From Paraburkholderia sp. FT54 (GTDB taxonomy: Bacteria > Pseudomonadota > Gammaproteobacteria > Burkholderiales > Burkholderiaceae), in the NCBI RefSeq assembly GCF_031585635.1, contig NZ_CP134196.1, forward strand, positions 1,860,001-1,924,000: a stretch of DNA of 64,000 bases, read 5' to 3'. Below the pieces are notes generated by a model, which worked only from the letters and a program-made list of their open reading frames with translations, was not told where the DNA came from and searched no databases. Below are positions 25,543 to 35,400 of the stretch, in pieces; the stretch's first letter is position 1, and each line of letters begins with the position of its first letter. The position numbers were made by a program, and so were the translations under genes.

Positions 25543-27378
25543 ATGGAACTGACCAACGATGGCGATGCCGGCCGGGCCGGGCGCGTGCGCCGGCGGCGCC
25601 AGTCCCGCGTGCTGTCGCGCTACGGCGGGCGGCCCATCCGGCTGATCTGGCGTTACGTGGCCCGTCACAAGCTGGCGCACGCCATCGTGCTGGCCAGCGT
25701 CATGGCGGCGGTCGGCTGCGCGCTGGCGTCGCAATATGGGATCCGCAATCTGATCGACGCCTTGCCGGGTGGTCGCGCCCATCCGCAGCAAGTGATTCAC
25801 GCGTTTGCCGTGCTCGTCGCGCTGATCCTCGCCGACAACCTCTTCTGGCGCATTGCCGGCTGGGTCTCGGCGCGCACGTTCGTGGCCGTGACGGGCGACA
25901 TCCGGCGCGAGATGTTCGACTATCTCACCGTGCACGCCCCGACCTTCTTCGCCGACAAGCAACCCGGCGTCCTGTCGAGCCGGATATCGGCGACCGCCAA
26001 CGCGGTGTACGTAATCGAAAACACGGTGGCGTGGACGGCCTTTCCCCCCTGCCTGACCGTGGTCGGGGCGATCATCATGGTCGGCGCGGTCAGCGTGCCC
26101 ATGAGCCTCACACTGGTCGCCATTTCCGCCGGACTGGCCTGGTGCCTGTTCCTGCTGGCGCGCAAAGGCACCGCCCGGCACGAAACGTTCGCCGCCCAGG
26201 CGGCCTCGGTCGACGGTGAACTGGTGGACGTGATCGGCAATATGGGGCTGGTCCGCGCCTTCTGCGCCGTGGTGATCGAACGGCGGCGCTTCGACGCGCT
26301 GCTCGCCGCCGAAGGCGACGCCCGCAAGCGCAGCCTGCTTTATCTGGAGAAGCTGCGCCTGTTGCACGCGTTCGCCACCTGCGTTCTGTCGGCTTGCGTG
26401 CTCGGGTGGACGGTGTGGCTGTGGAGCGTCGGCCGTGCGACCACGGGCGACGTGGTTCTGGTCGGCTCGCTGGGCTTCTCGATCCTGCACGGTTCGCGCG
26501 ACATTGCCGTGGCGTTCGTCGACCTGACCCAGCATGTCGCCCGGCTTGGCGAAGCGTCGGAAACGCTGCTGATTCCGCACGCCATGCCCGAACCGACCAG
26601 GGCGGCGCCGCTCGAAGTCCGGCACGCCACCGTGGACTTCGAAGACGTGACGTTCGCGTATCCGGGCCGCCGCCCGGTGTTGACCGGCCTGAACCTGCAT
26701 ATCGGCGCGGGCGAGCGCGTCGGTCTCGTCGGCCCCTCGGGGGCGGGGAAATCGACCATCCTCGCGCTCCTTCAGCACTTCTACGAGCCGGGCTCCGGGT
26801 ATGTGCGGATTTCGGGCCAGGACATTTCGCATGTCACGCTGCAAAGTTTGCAAGGCGCCATCTCGGTCGTGCCGCAGGACGTGTCGCTGTTTCATCGCAC
26901 ACTGCTGGACAACATCCGCTACGGTTGTCCCGACGCGAACGAGGCCGACGTGCGCCGCGCCTGCGAGGACGCTCACTGCCTCGATTTCATCAACGCGATG
27001 CCTGAAGGGCTCAGCACCGTGGCGGGCGATCGCGGCACCAAACTATCCGGCGGGCAGCGCCAGCGCATCGCGATCGCCCGGGCCATTCTCAAGGACTCGC
27101 CCATCCTGCTGCTCGACGAAGCGACGTCGGCGCTCGACACCGCCTCGGAGACCGCCATTCAGGCGGCGCTCGAACGGCTCATGCAGCGTCGCACCGTCGT
27201 CGCGATCGCGCACCGGCTGTCGACCTTGCAGTCCTTCGACCGGATCGTGGTGCTCAACCGCGGCCGCGTCGTTCAGCAAGGCACGCCGGCCGAGCTGGCC
27301 GCCGTGCCGGGCATCTATCGCGACACGCTGGCGCGGCAGATCAGACGCACGCCTGCGCCGCGCCCCGATCTCATGTGA
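25543..27378 (+). CDS. ABC exporter half-transporter (fused TMD-NBD)
   Basis: A 611-aa exporter with six helices (about 40-330), then the ATPase: Walker A GPSGAGKST, Q-loop VVPQDVS, signature KLSGGQRQR, Walker B ILLLDEATSALD, and H-loop AIAHRLS. It probably works as a homodimer exporting a lipid, peptide or other hydrophobic molecule. GAGGGAAAG precedes the ATG at 25543. It is divergent from the REC-HK gene and next to the signalling enzyme, so signal export is a reasonable but unproven role. Confidence 0.88.
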   Translation: MELTNDGDAGRAGRVRRRRQSRVLSRYGGRPIRLIWRYVARHKLAHAIVLASVMAAVGCALASQYGIRNLIDALPGGRAHPQQVIHAFAVLVALILADNLFWRIAGWVSARTFVAVTGDIRREMFDYLTVHAPTFFADKQPGVLSSRISATANAVYVIENTVAWTAFPPCLTVVGAIIMVGAVSVPMSLTLVAISAGLAWCLFLLARKGTARHETFAAQAASVDGELVDVIGNMGLVRAFCAVVIERRRFDALLAAEGDARKRSLLYLEKLRLLHAFATCVLSACVLGWTVWLWSVGRATTGDVVLVGSLGFSILHGSRDIAVAFVDLTQHVARLGEASETLLIPHAMPEPTRAAPLEVRHATVDFEDVTFAYPGRRPVLTGLNLHIGAGERVGLVGPSGAGKSTILALLQHFYEPGSGYVRISGQDISHVTLQSLQGAISVVPQDVSLFHRTLLDNIRYGCPDANEADVRRACEDAHCLDFINAMPEGLSTVAGDRGTKLSGGQRQRIAIARAILKDSPILLLDEATSALDTASETAIQAALERLMQRRTVVAIAHRLSTLQSFDRIVVLNRGRVVQQGTPAELAAVPGIYRDTLARQIRRTPAPRPDLM

Positions 27379-27412
27379 TTCGGCACGCAGGCGACGGCGC
27401 AAGGCAATCCGC

Positions 27413-27640
27413 TCACGCGCCGTCGCGCCCGGCGCCGCCGAACAGCCGGTGTACAAGTTCGCGGCCCCGGCTCGTCAACCGCAGCGTGGACGTGCCGCCC
27501 ACCATCACGCCCTCCTCGCGCCGGTCGATTTCGACCAGTTCGTATCGGCTCAGCGCGAGCACGTCGGGATCGATTGCCTCCGGACGCCGCCCGGTATGCG
27601 CGAGACGCAGCAGTGTCGCGAGTTCATGATGGCTTAGCAT
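27413..27640 (-). CDS. Small winged-helix-like hypothetical protein
   Basis: A 75-aa protein with a pattern suggesting a compact winged helix: LSHHELATLLRLAHTG, ALSRYELVEIDRRE, then LRLTSRGRELVHRLFGG, where L-T-x-x-G is typical of the wing-end helix in MarR-like folds. It may bind DNA. It converges on the ABC exporter gene. Confidence 0.5.
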   Translation of the reverse strand: MLSHHELATLLRLAHTGRRPEAIDPDVLALSRYELVEIDRREEGVMVGGTSTLRLTSRGRELVHRLFGGAGRDGA

Positions 27641-27984
27641 CGGTTACCTCGTCGGTTGAGACTGGACAATGCCGTCATGCTAGTGTGCAAGTCCGACATT
27701 CAGGCTACGGTTCTGTTGCGCCAGGTTACGCGGCTACACGTCGGCACGGCGCGCGGGATTCACCCGTTTCGCGATTACGGCTCCCGTCGTCGCTGCTTTT
27801 TTCCGTATGGCCGAGCTCGCGCCTGGACAGACGGCAAGGCGCCCCGGCCCGGCCGACCGTAACAAATCGCAACGCCCGTCAAGGCACTCTCGTGAGAACG
27901 GGCCCCACAGTCGGATAGACTTCTGTTCGTGATTGTCTGGATTCCTGTCGCCGGCGACGGCGATGCCCCATCCTGGGAGTTCGT
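27641..27984. other. Intergenic region before the mdt efflux operon
   Basis: About 340 bp without a credible gene. There is a TTTTTT tract near 27796 without a clear hairpin. The promoter of the efflux operon should lie here, but I could not assign it. Confidence 0.35.
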
Positions 27985-28068
27985 ATGACGCTCTTCGACA
28001 GCAATTGGCCGGGCCGTCCATGGACGGCGTTCGCCGGGTGCCACGGATCCAGCGGGAGACCGTCATGA
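27985..28068 (+). CDS. 27-aa leader ORF overlapping the mdtA start
   Basis: ATG at 27985 follows GGGAG by 5 nt. The frame runs 27 codons and its TGA overlaps the mdtA ATG (ATGA). The Trp/Pro-containing peptide starts MTLFDSNWPGRPW. Translational coupling or ribosome-stalling control of the pump is possible; a chance ORF cannot be excluded. Confidence 0.35.
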   Translation: MTLFDSNWPGRPWTAFAGCHGSSGRPS

Positions 28069-29345
28069 GCGAAGCGCCGTCAAGCCCGGTCAAGCGTCCG
28101 CGGCGTGGCCGCATCGTGTTCGCGCTCGTGGTGCTGGCGCTGATCGCGCTGGTGGCGTTTCATCTGTTGCGTTCGAAGCCGGCCAGGCCCGGCGTGGCGC
28201 CGCAGGTCGTGACCGTCGCCGCCGCTATCACGGGACCGATGCCGGAGACGCTGAGCGAACTGGGCACTGTCACGCCCGTCGCCACCGTGACCGTGCTGCC
28301 GCAACTGAGCGGCTACCTGACCGCCGTCGGCTATCGCGAAGGTCAGGACGTTCAGAAAGGCCAGTTCCTCGCGCAGATCGACCCGCGCCAGTACGAAATC
28401 AGCAAGCGGCAGGCCGAGGCGCAGCTCGCCAAGGACAAGGCGGCGCTCGCGCAGGCCCGGGCCGATCTCGCGCGCTTTACGCAACTCAACGAGCGCAAGT
28501 CGATCGCCGAGCAGACCTATGCGGATCAACGGTTTCTCGTCCAGCAGGACGAAGCGGCGGTCAAAGCCGACGAAGCCAGCGTCGCGCAATTCGAGCTCGA
28601 CCTGATCTATTGCCACATTACCGCGCCGGTGTCGGGCCGGGTCGGATTGCGCCTCGTCGACCCGGGCAACTACGTGACCGCGTCGAGTCAACCGGGCATT
28701 GCGGTGATCACGACGATGAAGCCGACCACGGTCCAATTCACCGTGCCGCAAACCGCGCTCGACAAGGTGCTGCAGCGCGTCAACGCCGGCGCGCAGCTGC
28801 CGGTCGCCATATTCAGCAGCGACAATACCCGCCAAATCGCGACCGGCACGCTGTACGCGATCAGCAACCAGATGGCGACCGCGACCGGCACCGTCACGCT
28901 GCGCGCAACCGTGCCCAACGACGATGAGGCGCTCTTCCCCAATGAGTTCGTCAACGTCAAGCTGCTGGTCGATACGCTGCAAAACGCGGTGCTGGTGCCG
29001 ACGCCTGCCGTGCAGAGCGGCGCGCCCGGCGACTATGTGTACCTCGTCAACGCCGACGACACGGTATCGGTGCGCAAGGTCACCTTGGGACCGGGCGACG
29101 GGCAGCATACGGTGATCACGTCGGGGCTCGTTGCGGGCAACGTGGTCGTCACCGACGGCATGGACCGCCTGAGCGACGGCGTGAAGATCAAGGCGTCGGC
29201 GACGCGGCCGGCTTCGGGTGCAACGGGGGCAAGGGGGGCGTCGGGCGCTTCCGCTGCGACGCCGGCGGCGCCGCCCGGGTCCGCGTCCGCCGCGCGGCGC
29301 ACGCGTCCGGCATCCGCGCCCGGCACGGCTTCCGCCGCCTCATAG
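28065..29345 (+). CDS. mdtA: RND efflux membrane-fusion protein MdtA
   Basis: A 426-aa periplasmic adaptor anchored by one N-terminal helix (IVFALVVLALIALVAF). It links the RND pump to the outer-membrane factor. Lipoyl halves, an alpha-hairpin (AEAQLAKDKAALAQARADL...) and the beta-barrel (YCHITAPVSGRVGLRLVDPGNYV) appear in the family order. The last ~50 residues are a low-complexity Ala/Ser/Gly/Pro tail. GGGAG lies 6 nt before the ATG. It is the first gene of an mdtABC-OMF operon; no baeSR pair is adjacent. Confidence 0.9.
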   Translation: MSEAPSSPVKRPRRGRIVFALVVLALIALVAFHLLRSKPARPGVAPQVVTVAAAITGPMPETLSELGTVTPVATVTVLPQLSGYLTAVGYREGQDVQKGQFLAQIDPRQYEISKRQAEAQLAKDKAALAQARADLARFTQLNERKSIAEQTYADQRFLVQQDEAAVKADEASVAQFELDLIYCHITAPVSGRVGLRLVDPGNYVTASSQPGIAVITTMKPTTVQFTVPQTALDKVLQRVNAGAQLPVAIFSSDNTRQIATGTLYAISNQMATATGTVTLRATVPNDDEALFPNEFVNVKLLVDTLQNAVLVPTPAVQSGAPGDYVYLVNADDTVSVRKVTLGPGDGQHTVITSGLVAGNVVVTDGMDRLSDGVKIKASATRPASGATGARGASGASAATPAAPPGSASAARRTRPASAPGTASAAS

Positions 29346-29360
29346 CACACCGCCCCGCCG

Positions 29361-32300
29361 ATGAACTTCTCCCGTCTGTTCATCCTGAGACCGGTGGCGA
29401 CGTCGCTGCTGATGGTCGCGCTCGTGCTCGTCGGCCTGGTCGCGGTGCGCTTTCTGCCGGTTTCGTCCCTGCCCGACGTCGACTACCCGACCATCCAGGT
29501 TCAGACCTTCTATCCGGGCGCGAGCCCCAACGTGATGGCGACCACCGTCACCGCGCCGCTCGAAGTCCAGCTCGGCGAGATTCCGGGCTTGCAGCAGATG
29601 GTCTCCTACAGTTCGGAAGGCGCGTCGGTCATCACGCTGCAATTCGATCTCTCGCTCAATCTGGACATCGCCGAACAGAACGTGCAGCAGGCGATCAACG
29701 CCGCCAACAGCTTCCTGCCGACCGGCCTGCCCGCGCCGCCGACCTACGCGAAGGTCAATCCGGCCGATCAGCCGATCCTCACGCTCGCGGTCACGTCGAA
29801 GTCCATGTCGCTGACGCAGTTGCAGGACACCGCCAACAATCGCCTCGCCACGAAGATTTCCGAAGTCCCCGGCGTCGGTCTCGTGACCACCGCCGGCGGC
29901 AACGTGCCGGCCGTGCGCGTCGAAGCGGACCCGCAAAAGCTCGCCGGCTACGGCCTGAATCTCGACGATCTGCGCACGCTGCTCGCGAACGTCAACGTCA
30001 GCCAGCCGAAGGGGAATTTCGACGGTCCGGAGCTCGACTACACGATCAACGCGAACGACCAGATCGTCGATCCGCAAGACTATCTGGCCACGGTGATCGC
30101 CTATCAGAACGGCGCGCCGGTGTATCTGCGCGACGTCGCGCGCGTGAGCCAGGCCGCGCAGGATGTGGAGCGCGGCGCGTGGTACGACCGCACGCCGGCC
30201 ATTGTGCTGAACGTGCAGCGTCAGCCGGGCGCGAACGTGATCGCCACCGTCAACCAGATCATGAAGCAGTTGCCGGCGCTCGAATCGACGCTGCCCGCCG
30301 GCATGCAAGTCACGGTGGTGGCGAACACCACCGGCGTGATCCGCTCGTCGGTCTCGGACGCCGCGTTCGAACTGGTGCTCGCCGTCGTGCTGGTCGTGCT
30401 GGTGATTTTCGTGTTCCTGCGCAACGTGCCCGCCACCATCATTCCGAGCATCTCCGTGCCGGTCTCGCTGATCGGCACGCTCGCCGTGATGTACCAGCTC
30501 AACTATTCCATCGACAACCTCTCGCTGATGGCGCTGATCATCGCGACCGGTTTCGTCGTGGACGACTCGATCGTGATGATCGAGAACATCGTGCGCTATC
30601 TGGAGGAAGGCAAGACGCCGCTCGAAGCCGCGCTCGAAGGCGCCGGCCAGATCGGCTTCACGATTCTCTCGCTCACGGTCTCGCTGATCGCCGTGCTGAT
30701 TCCGCTGCTGTTCATGGGCGGCGTGATCGGCCGGCTCTTCAGCGAATTCGCCATCACGCTCGCAGTGACGATCGTGATCTCGGCGGTGGTCTCGCTGACT
30801 GTCGTGCCGATGCTGTGCGCGCGTCTGTTGCGCGCGCAGGCGCAGCGCCATCCGAGCCGCTTCGAGCGCATCAGCGAAGGCCTGTTCGACAGGACGCTCG
30901 CCGCGTATGAACGCGGCCTGCGCTGGGTGCTCGATCACCAGATGCTGACGCTGGTGGTCGCGCTGATCACCGTCGCGCTCACCGCGATTCTGTATATCGT
31001 GATTCCGAAGGGCCTGTTCCCGGTGCAGGACGTCGGCGTGATCCAGGGCATCAGCGTGGCCGACAACTCGGTTTCGTACACGGCGATGGTCCGGCGTCAA
31101 AGCTCCCTCGCCGATGCGATTCTGAAGGATCCCGACGTGGTGTCGCTGACCTCGTACGTCGGCATCGACGGCACCAATCCGACGCTGAACAACGGCCGCT
31201 TCCTGATCAATCTGCGCCCGCGCGACGACCGCTCAATGACTGCCGAGGAAATCGGCCGCCGCATCCAGCAGGAAGTCGCCGACGTGCCCGGCATTCGCCT
31301 CTATCTGCAACCCGAGCAGGACCTGACGCTCGACACCTCGATCTCGCGCAACCAGTACAACTTCGTGCTGCGCGGGCCGAACCAGCAGGCCTTCAACCAG
31401 TACGTGCCCGCGCTGATTGCGCGCATGAAGCAGATTCCCGCCATCACGGATGTCACGAGCGATCTGAACACCAACGGCCTGAGCGTGAACGTGGAAGTGA
31501 ACCGCCAGCTTGCCGCGCGCTACGGCATCACGGCGGCCACGATCGATAACGCGCTGTACGACGCGCTCGGCCAGCGCATCGTCTCGACCATCTTCCAGCA
31601 GTCCGACCAATATCGCGTGATTCTGGTGGCGAAGCCCGAGACGATCCCCACCGTGCAGTCGATCGGCAATCTGTATTTGCCGAGCCAGACCAGCAGCAGC
31701 GGCCAGGTGCCGCTGTCGGGCATCGCGAAGATCAGCATCACGCAATCGCCGCTGCTGATCAGCCATCTCGCGCAGTTCCCGTCGGTCACGATCTCGTTCA
31801 ACCTCGCGCCGGATGCATCGCTCAGCGCCGCCGTGGCGCAGATCCGCGACGCCGAGCACGCGGTGGAGCTGCCGCCGTCGATCACGACGTCGTTCCAGGG
31901 CGCGGCCCAGGCATTCGAAGACTCGCTTTCCAGCGAGGTGTATCTGCTGATCGCCGCGCTGGTCGCGGTGTATATCGTGCTCGGCGTGCTGTACGAAAGC
32001 TACATTCACCCGGTGACGATTCTCTCGACGCTGCCGTCGGCCGGCATCGGCGCTCTGCTCGCGCTGATGATCGCGGGCAGCGATCTCGACGTGATCGGCA
32101 TTATCGGCATCGTGCTGCTGATCGGCATCGTCAAGAAGAACGCGATCATGATGGTCGACTTCGCGCTCGAAGCGGAACGCGTGCACGGCAAGCCGGCGCG
32201 TGAAGCGATCTTCGAAGCGTCGCTGCTGCGCTTCCGGCCGATCCTGATGACCACGCTCGCCGCCATGCTCGGCGCGCTGCCCATGCTGCTCGGCACCGGC

Positions 32301-32486
32301 ACCGGCTCGGAACTGCGCCGGCCGCTCGGTCTCGCGATCATCGGCGGGCTCACGCTCAGCCAGGTGCTGACGCTGTTCACGACGCCGGTGATCTATCTGT
32401 TCTTCGACCGCGCCGCGCAGCGCGTGAAGAACCGGCGCCGCGCCGCGAATGACGGCGCCGCCGCGCCGCCGGAGAACGTGCCATGA
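29361..32486 (+). CDS. mdtB: RND multidrug efflux pump subunit MdtB
   Basis: A 1041-aa inner-membrane RND transporter with 12 helices and two large periplasmic loops. The proton-relay Asp pair is in TM4 (TGFVVDDSIVMIEN), and the conserved Lys is in IVGIVKKNAIMMVDF. Length matches E. coli MdtB. It forms a heterotrimer with MdtC, whose gene overlaps by ATGA, and exports bile-salt-, novobiocin- or metal-type substrates in known systems. Confidence 0.92.
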   Translation: MNFSRLFILRPVATSLLMVALVLVGLVAVRFLPVSSLPDVDYPTIQVQTFYPGASPNVMATTVTAPLEVQLGEIPGLQQMVSYSSEGASVITLQFDLSLNLDIAEQNVQQAINAANSFLPTGLPAPPTYAKVNPADQPILTLAVTSKSMSLTQLQDTANNRLATKISEVPGVGLVTTAGGNVPAVRVEADPQKLAGYGLNLDDLRTLLANVNVSQPKGNFDGPELDYTINANDQIVDPQDYLATVIAYQNGAPVYLRDVARVSQAAQDVERGAWYDRTPAIVLNVQRQPGANVIATVNQIMKQLPALESTLPAGMQVTVVANTTGVIRSSVSDAAFELVLAVVLVVLVIFVFLRNVPATIIPSISVPVSLIGTLAVMYQLNYSIDNLSLMALIIATGFVVDDSIVMIENIVRYLEEGKTPLEAALEGAGQIGFTILSLTVSLIAVLIPLLFMGGVIGRLFSEFAITLAVTIVISAVVSLTVVPMLCARLLRAQAQRHPSRFERISEGLFDRTLAAYERGLRWVLDHQMLTLVVALITVALTAILYIVIPKGLFPVQDVGVIQGISVADNSVSYTAMVRRQSSLADAILKDPDVVSLTSYVGIDGTNPTLNNGRFLINLRPRDDRSMTAEEIGRRIQQEVADVPGIRLYLQPEQDLTLDTSISRNQYNFVLRGPNQQAFNQYVPALIARMKQIPAITDVTSDLNTNGLSVNVEVNRQLAARYGITAATIDNALYDALGQRIVSTIFQQSDQYRVILVAKPETIPTVQSIGNLYLPSQTSSSGQVPLSGIAKISITQSPLLISHLAQFPSVTISFNLAPDASLSAAVAQIRDAEHAVELPPSITTSFQGAAQAFEDSLSSEVYLLIAALVAVYIVLGVLYESYIHPVTILSTLPSAGIGALLALMIAGSDLDVIGIIGIVLLIGIVKKNAIMMVDFALEAERVHGKPAREAIFEASLLRFRPILMTTLAAMLGALPMLLGTGTGSELRRPLGLAIIGGLTLSQVLTLFTTPVIYLFFDRAAQRVKNRRRAANDGAAAPPENVP

Positions 32487-35400
32487 ACATCTCGGCGCTC
32501 TTCATCCGGCGCCCGGTCGCGACCGCGCTGCTGGCGGTCGCGATTCTGATCTCGGGCGCGCTCGCGTATTTCCGCCTGCCGGTCGCGCCGCTGCCGAACA
32601 TCGCCTATCCGGTGATCGCGTTGCAGGCGAACATGGCGGGCGCGAGTCCGGAAATCATGGCCGCCACGGTCGCCGAGCCGCTGGAGCGGCGCCTCGCCAC
32701 CATTGCCGACGTGAACCAGCTCACCTCGATCAGCTATGTGGGCTCGTCGATGATCATCGTCGTGTTCGGCCTGAACCGCGACATCAACGGCGCGGCGCGC
32801 GATGTGCAGGCCGCCATCCAGGCCGCGCGCGCCGATCTGCCGACCACGCTGCGCAGCAACCCGACGTATCGCCAGTACAACCCGGCCGGCGCGCCGATCA
32901 TGGTGCTCGCGCTGACCTCCGACACGCTCACCAAGGCCCAGCTCTACGACTCCGCCGATTCGGTGATCCAGCAGCAGTTGTCGCAGGTTGACGGCGTCGG
33001 CCAGATCACGCTCGGCGGCGGCGCGTTGCCCTCGGTGCGCGTCGAGCTGGAGCCTGGCAAGCTGAACAGTTACGGCATCGGGCTCGAAGACGTGCGGGCG
33101 GCGATCGGCGCGGCCAACGCGAACAGCGCGAAAGGCCATATCGATCAGGGCGAGCAGCGCTATGTGGTCACGTCGAACGATCAGATCAATAACGCCGCGC
33201 CGTACCGTGACGTGGTGATCGCCTATCGCGACGGCGCGCCCGTACTGCTGCGCGACGTGGCCCAGGTGCGCGACTCGAACGAAAACATCCGCAATGCCGG
33301 GCTCTATAACGGCAAGTCGGCGGTGCTCGTGATCGTTTATCCGACGCCGGGCAGCAACGTCGTGCAAACGGTCGGGCAAATCCGCGCGCGGCTGCCCATC
33401 ATCGAGGCCGCGTTGCCGAGCACGATTCATGTGAACGTCGCCATCGACCGCTCGGAGTCGGTGAACTCCTCGGTGGCCGATACCGAGCGCACGCTGTTCA
33501 TCGCGGTGCTGCTGGTGGTGGGCGTGGTGTTCGTGTTTCTGCTGTCGCCGCGCGCCACGCTGATTCCGGCGGTCGCGCTGCCGCTGTCGATCGTCGGCAG
33601 CTTCGGACCGATGTATCTGCTCGGCTATAGCATCGACAATCTCTCGCTGATGGCGCTGACCATCGGCACCGGCTTCGTGGTCGACGACGCCGTGGTGGTG
33701 CTGGAAAACATCGTGCGTCATCTGGAGGCCGGTCTCGATCCGAAGGAAGCCGCATTGCGCGGCAGCGCCGAGGTCGGCTTCACCGTGATCTCGATGAGCC
33801 TCTCGCTGATCGCCGTGTTTCTACCGATCCTGCTGATGCCCGGCATTGTCGGGCTGCTGTTTCACGAGTTCGCCGTCACGCTCTCGATTGCGATCCTGCT
33901 GTCGCTGCTCATCTCGCTGACCATCACGCCGGTCATGTGCGCGTACCTGCTCAGCCGCGAACGCGCGATGCATTCGCCGTCGCGCTGGGCACGCTGGGCC
34001 GAAGCGCAGTTCGAGCGCTTCAAACAGGCGTATTCGCGCTCGCTTTCGACGGCGCTCGACCATGCGCTCGCGGTCGTCCTGCTGTTGATCGGCCTGCTAG
34101 TACTCAACGTGTTCCTGGCGCGGTTCCTGTCCGGGACGTTCTTTCCCGAACAGGACACCGGCATCCTGATCGGGCAGATTATTGCCGATCAGAGCGTCTC
34201 TTTCACCGCCATGGAAAAGAAGCTCGCGCAATTGCAGTCGATCGTGAAGCAGGATCCGGCGGTGGCGTCGGTCGCGGGTTTCACCGGCGGGCGCGCGCTG
34301 AACACGGCCAACGTGTTCATCGAACTCAAACCGCTCGCGCAACGCCATCTGTCGGCGACCGAGGTAGTCAACCGCTTGCGGCCGAAGCTCAACGCCGTCT
34401 CGGGCGCGCGGCTCTTCCTGCAGGCGCAGCAGGATCTGCAGATCGGCGGCCGCCAGGCTGCGGCCGAATACCAGTACACGCTCTCCAGCGACGATGCGAA
34501 CGCGCTCTTCACGTGGGTGCCGAAACTCGTGACCGAACTCGGCAAATACCGCGGCAAGATGGAGGACGTGAACTCGGACCTGCAGCAAAACGGCTTGCAG
34601 ACCTATGTGAACTTCAGCCGCGCGACCGCCGCGCGTTACGGCTTCCAGCCGAATCAGATCGACAACGTGCTGTACGACGCTTTCGGCCAGCGCACCGTGT
34701 CGACCATTTACAACCCGCTCAATCAGTATTTCGTCGTGATGGAAGTCGCGCCGGCCTACTGGCAGTATCCGCAGTCCCTCAGCCAGATCTACCTGAGCAC
34801 GGCCGCCGGCAACGCGAACGGCACGCAGCAGACGCAGATGTCGAACGCCACCGTCAAGGCCGTGCAACAGCCGGCGGCCGTCAGCAGCGCGTCGAGCACC
34901 CTCGCGAACACGAATTCGCTGAACGCCGACGCCGAGGCAAACCAGCAGACCAACAGCATCTCGAACAGCAAGGGCGGCAATTCCAGCGGCAGCGCGGACA
35001 GCACCGCGGCCGAAACCATGGTCCCGCTCTCCGCGTTGATGACCTTTTCGAACAGCCACACCGCCACCCAGGTGAACCACCAGAGCGGCCTCGTGGCCGG
35101 CACCATCTCGTTCAATCTGCCGGCCGGCGGATCGCTCAGCGAGGCCGGCCAGATCATTGCGCAGGCCGAGCGCGACATCGGCATGCCCGCGTCGGTGCAC
35201 GGCGCCTTCGCGGGCGCCGCGCAAGCGTATGCGCAGTCGATGGGCGCCGTGCCGTTGCTGATTCTGGCCGCGCTGGTGGTGGTCTATCTCGTGCTCGGCG
35301 TGCTGTACGAGAATACCGTGCACCCGCTCACGATCCTCTCGACGCTGCCGTCGGCCGGCATCGGTGCGACGCTGGCCCTGTTGATCTTCGGCACGCCCTT

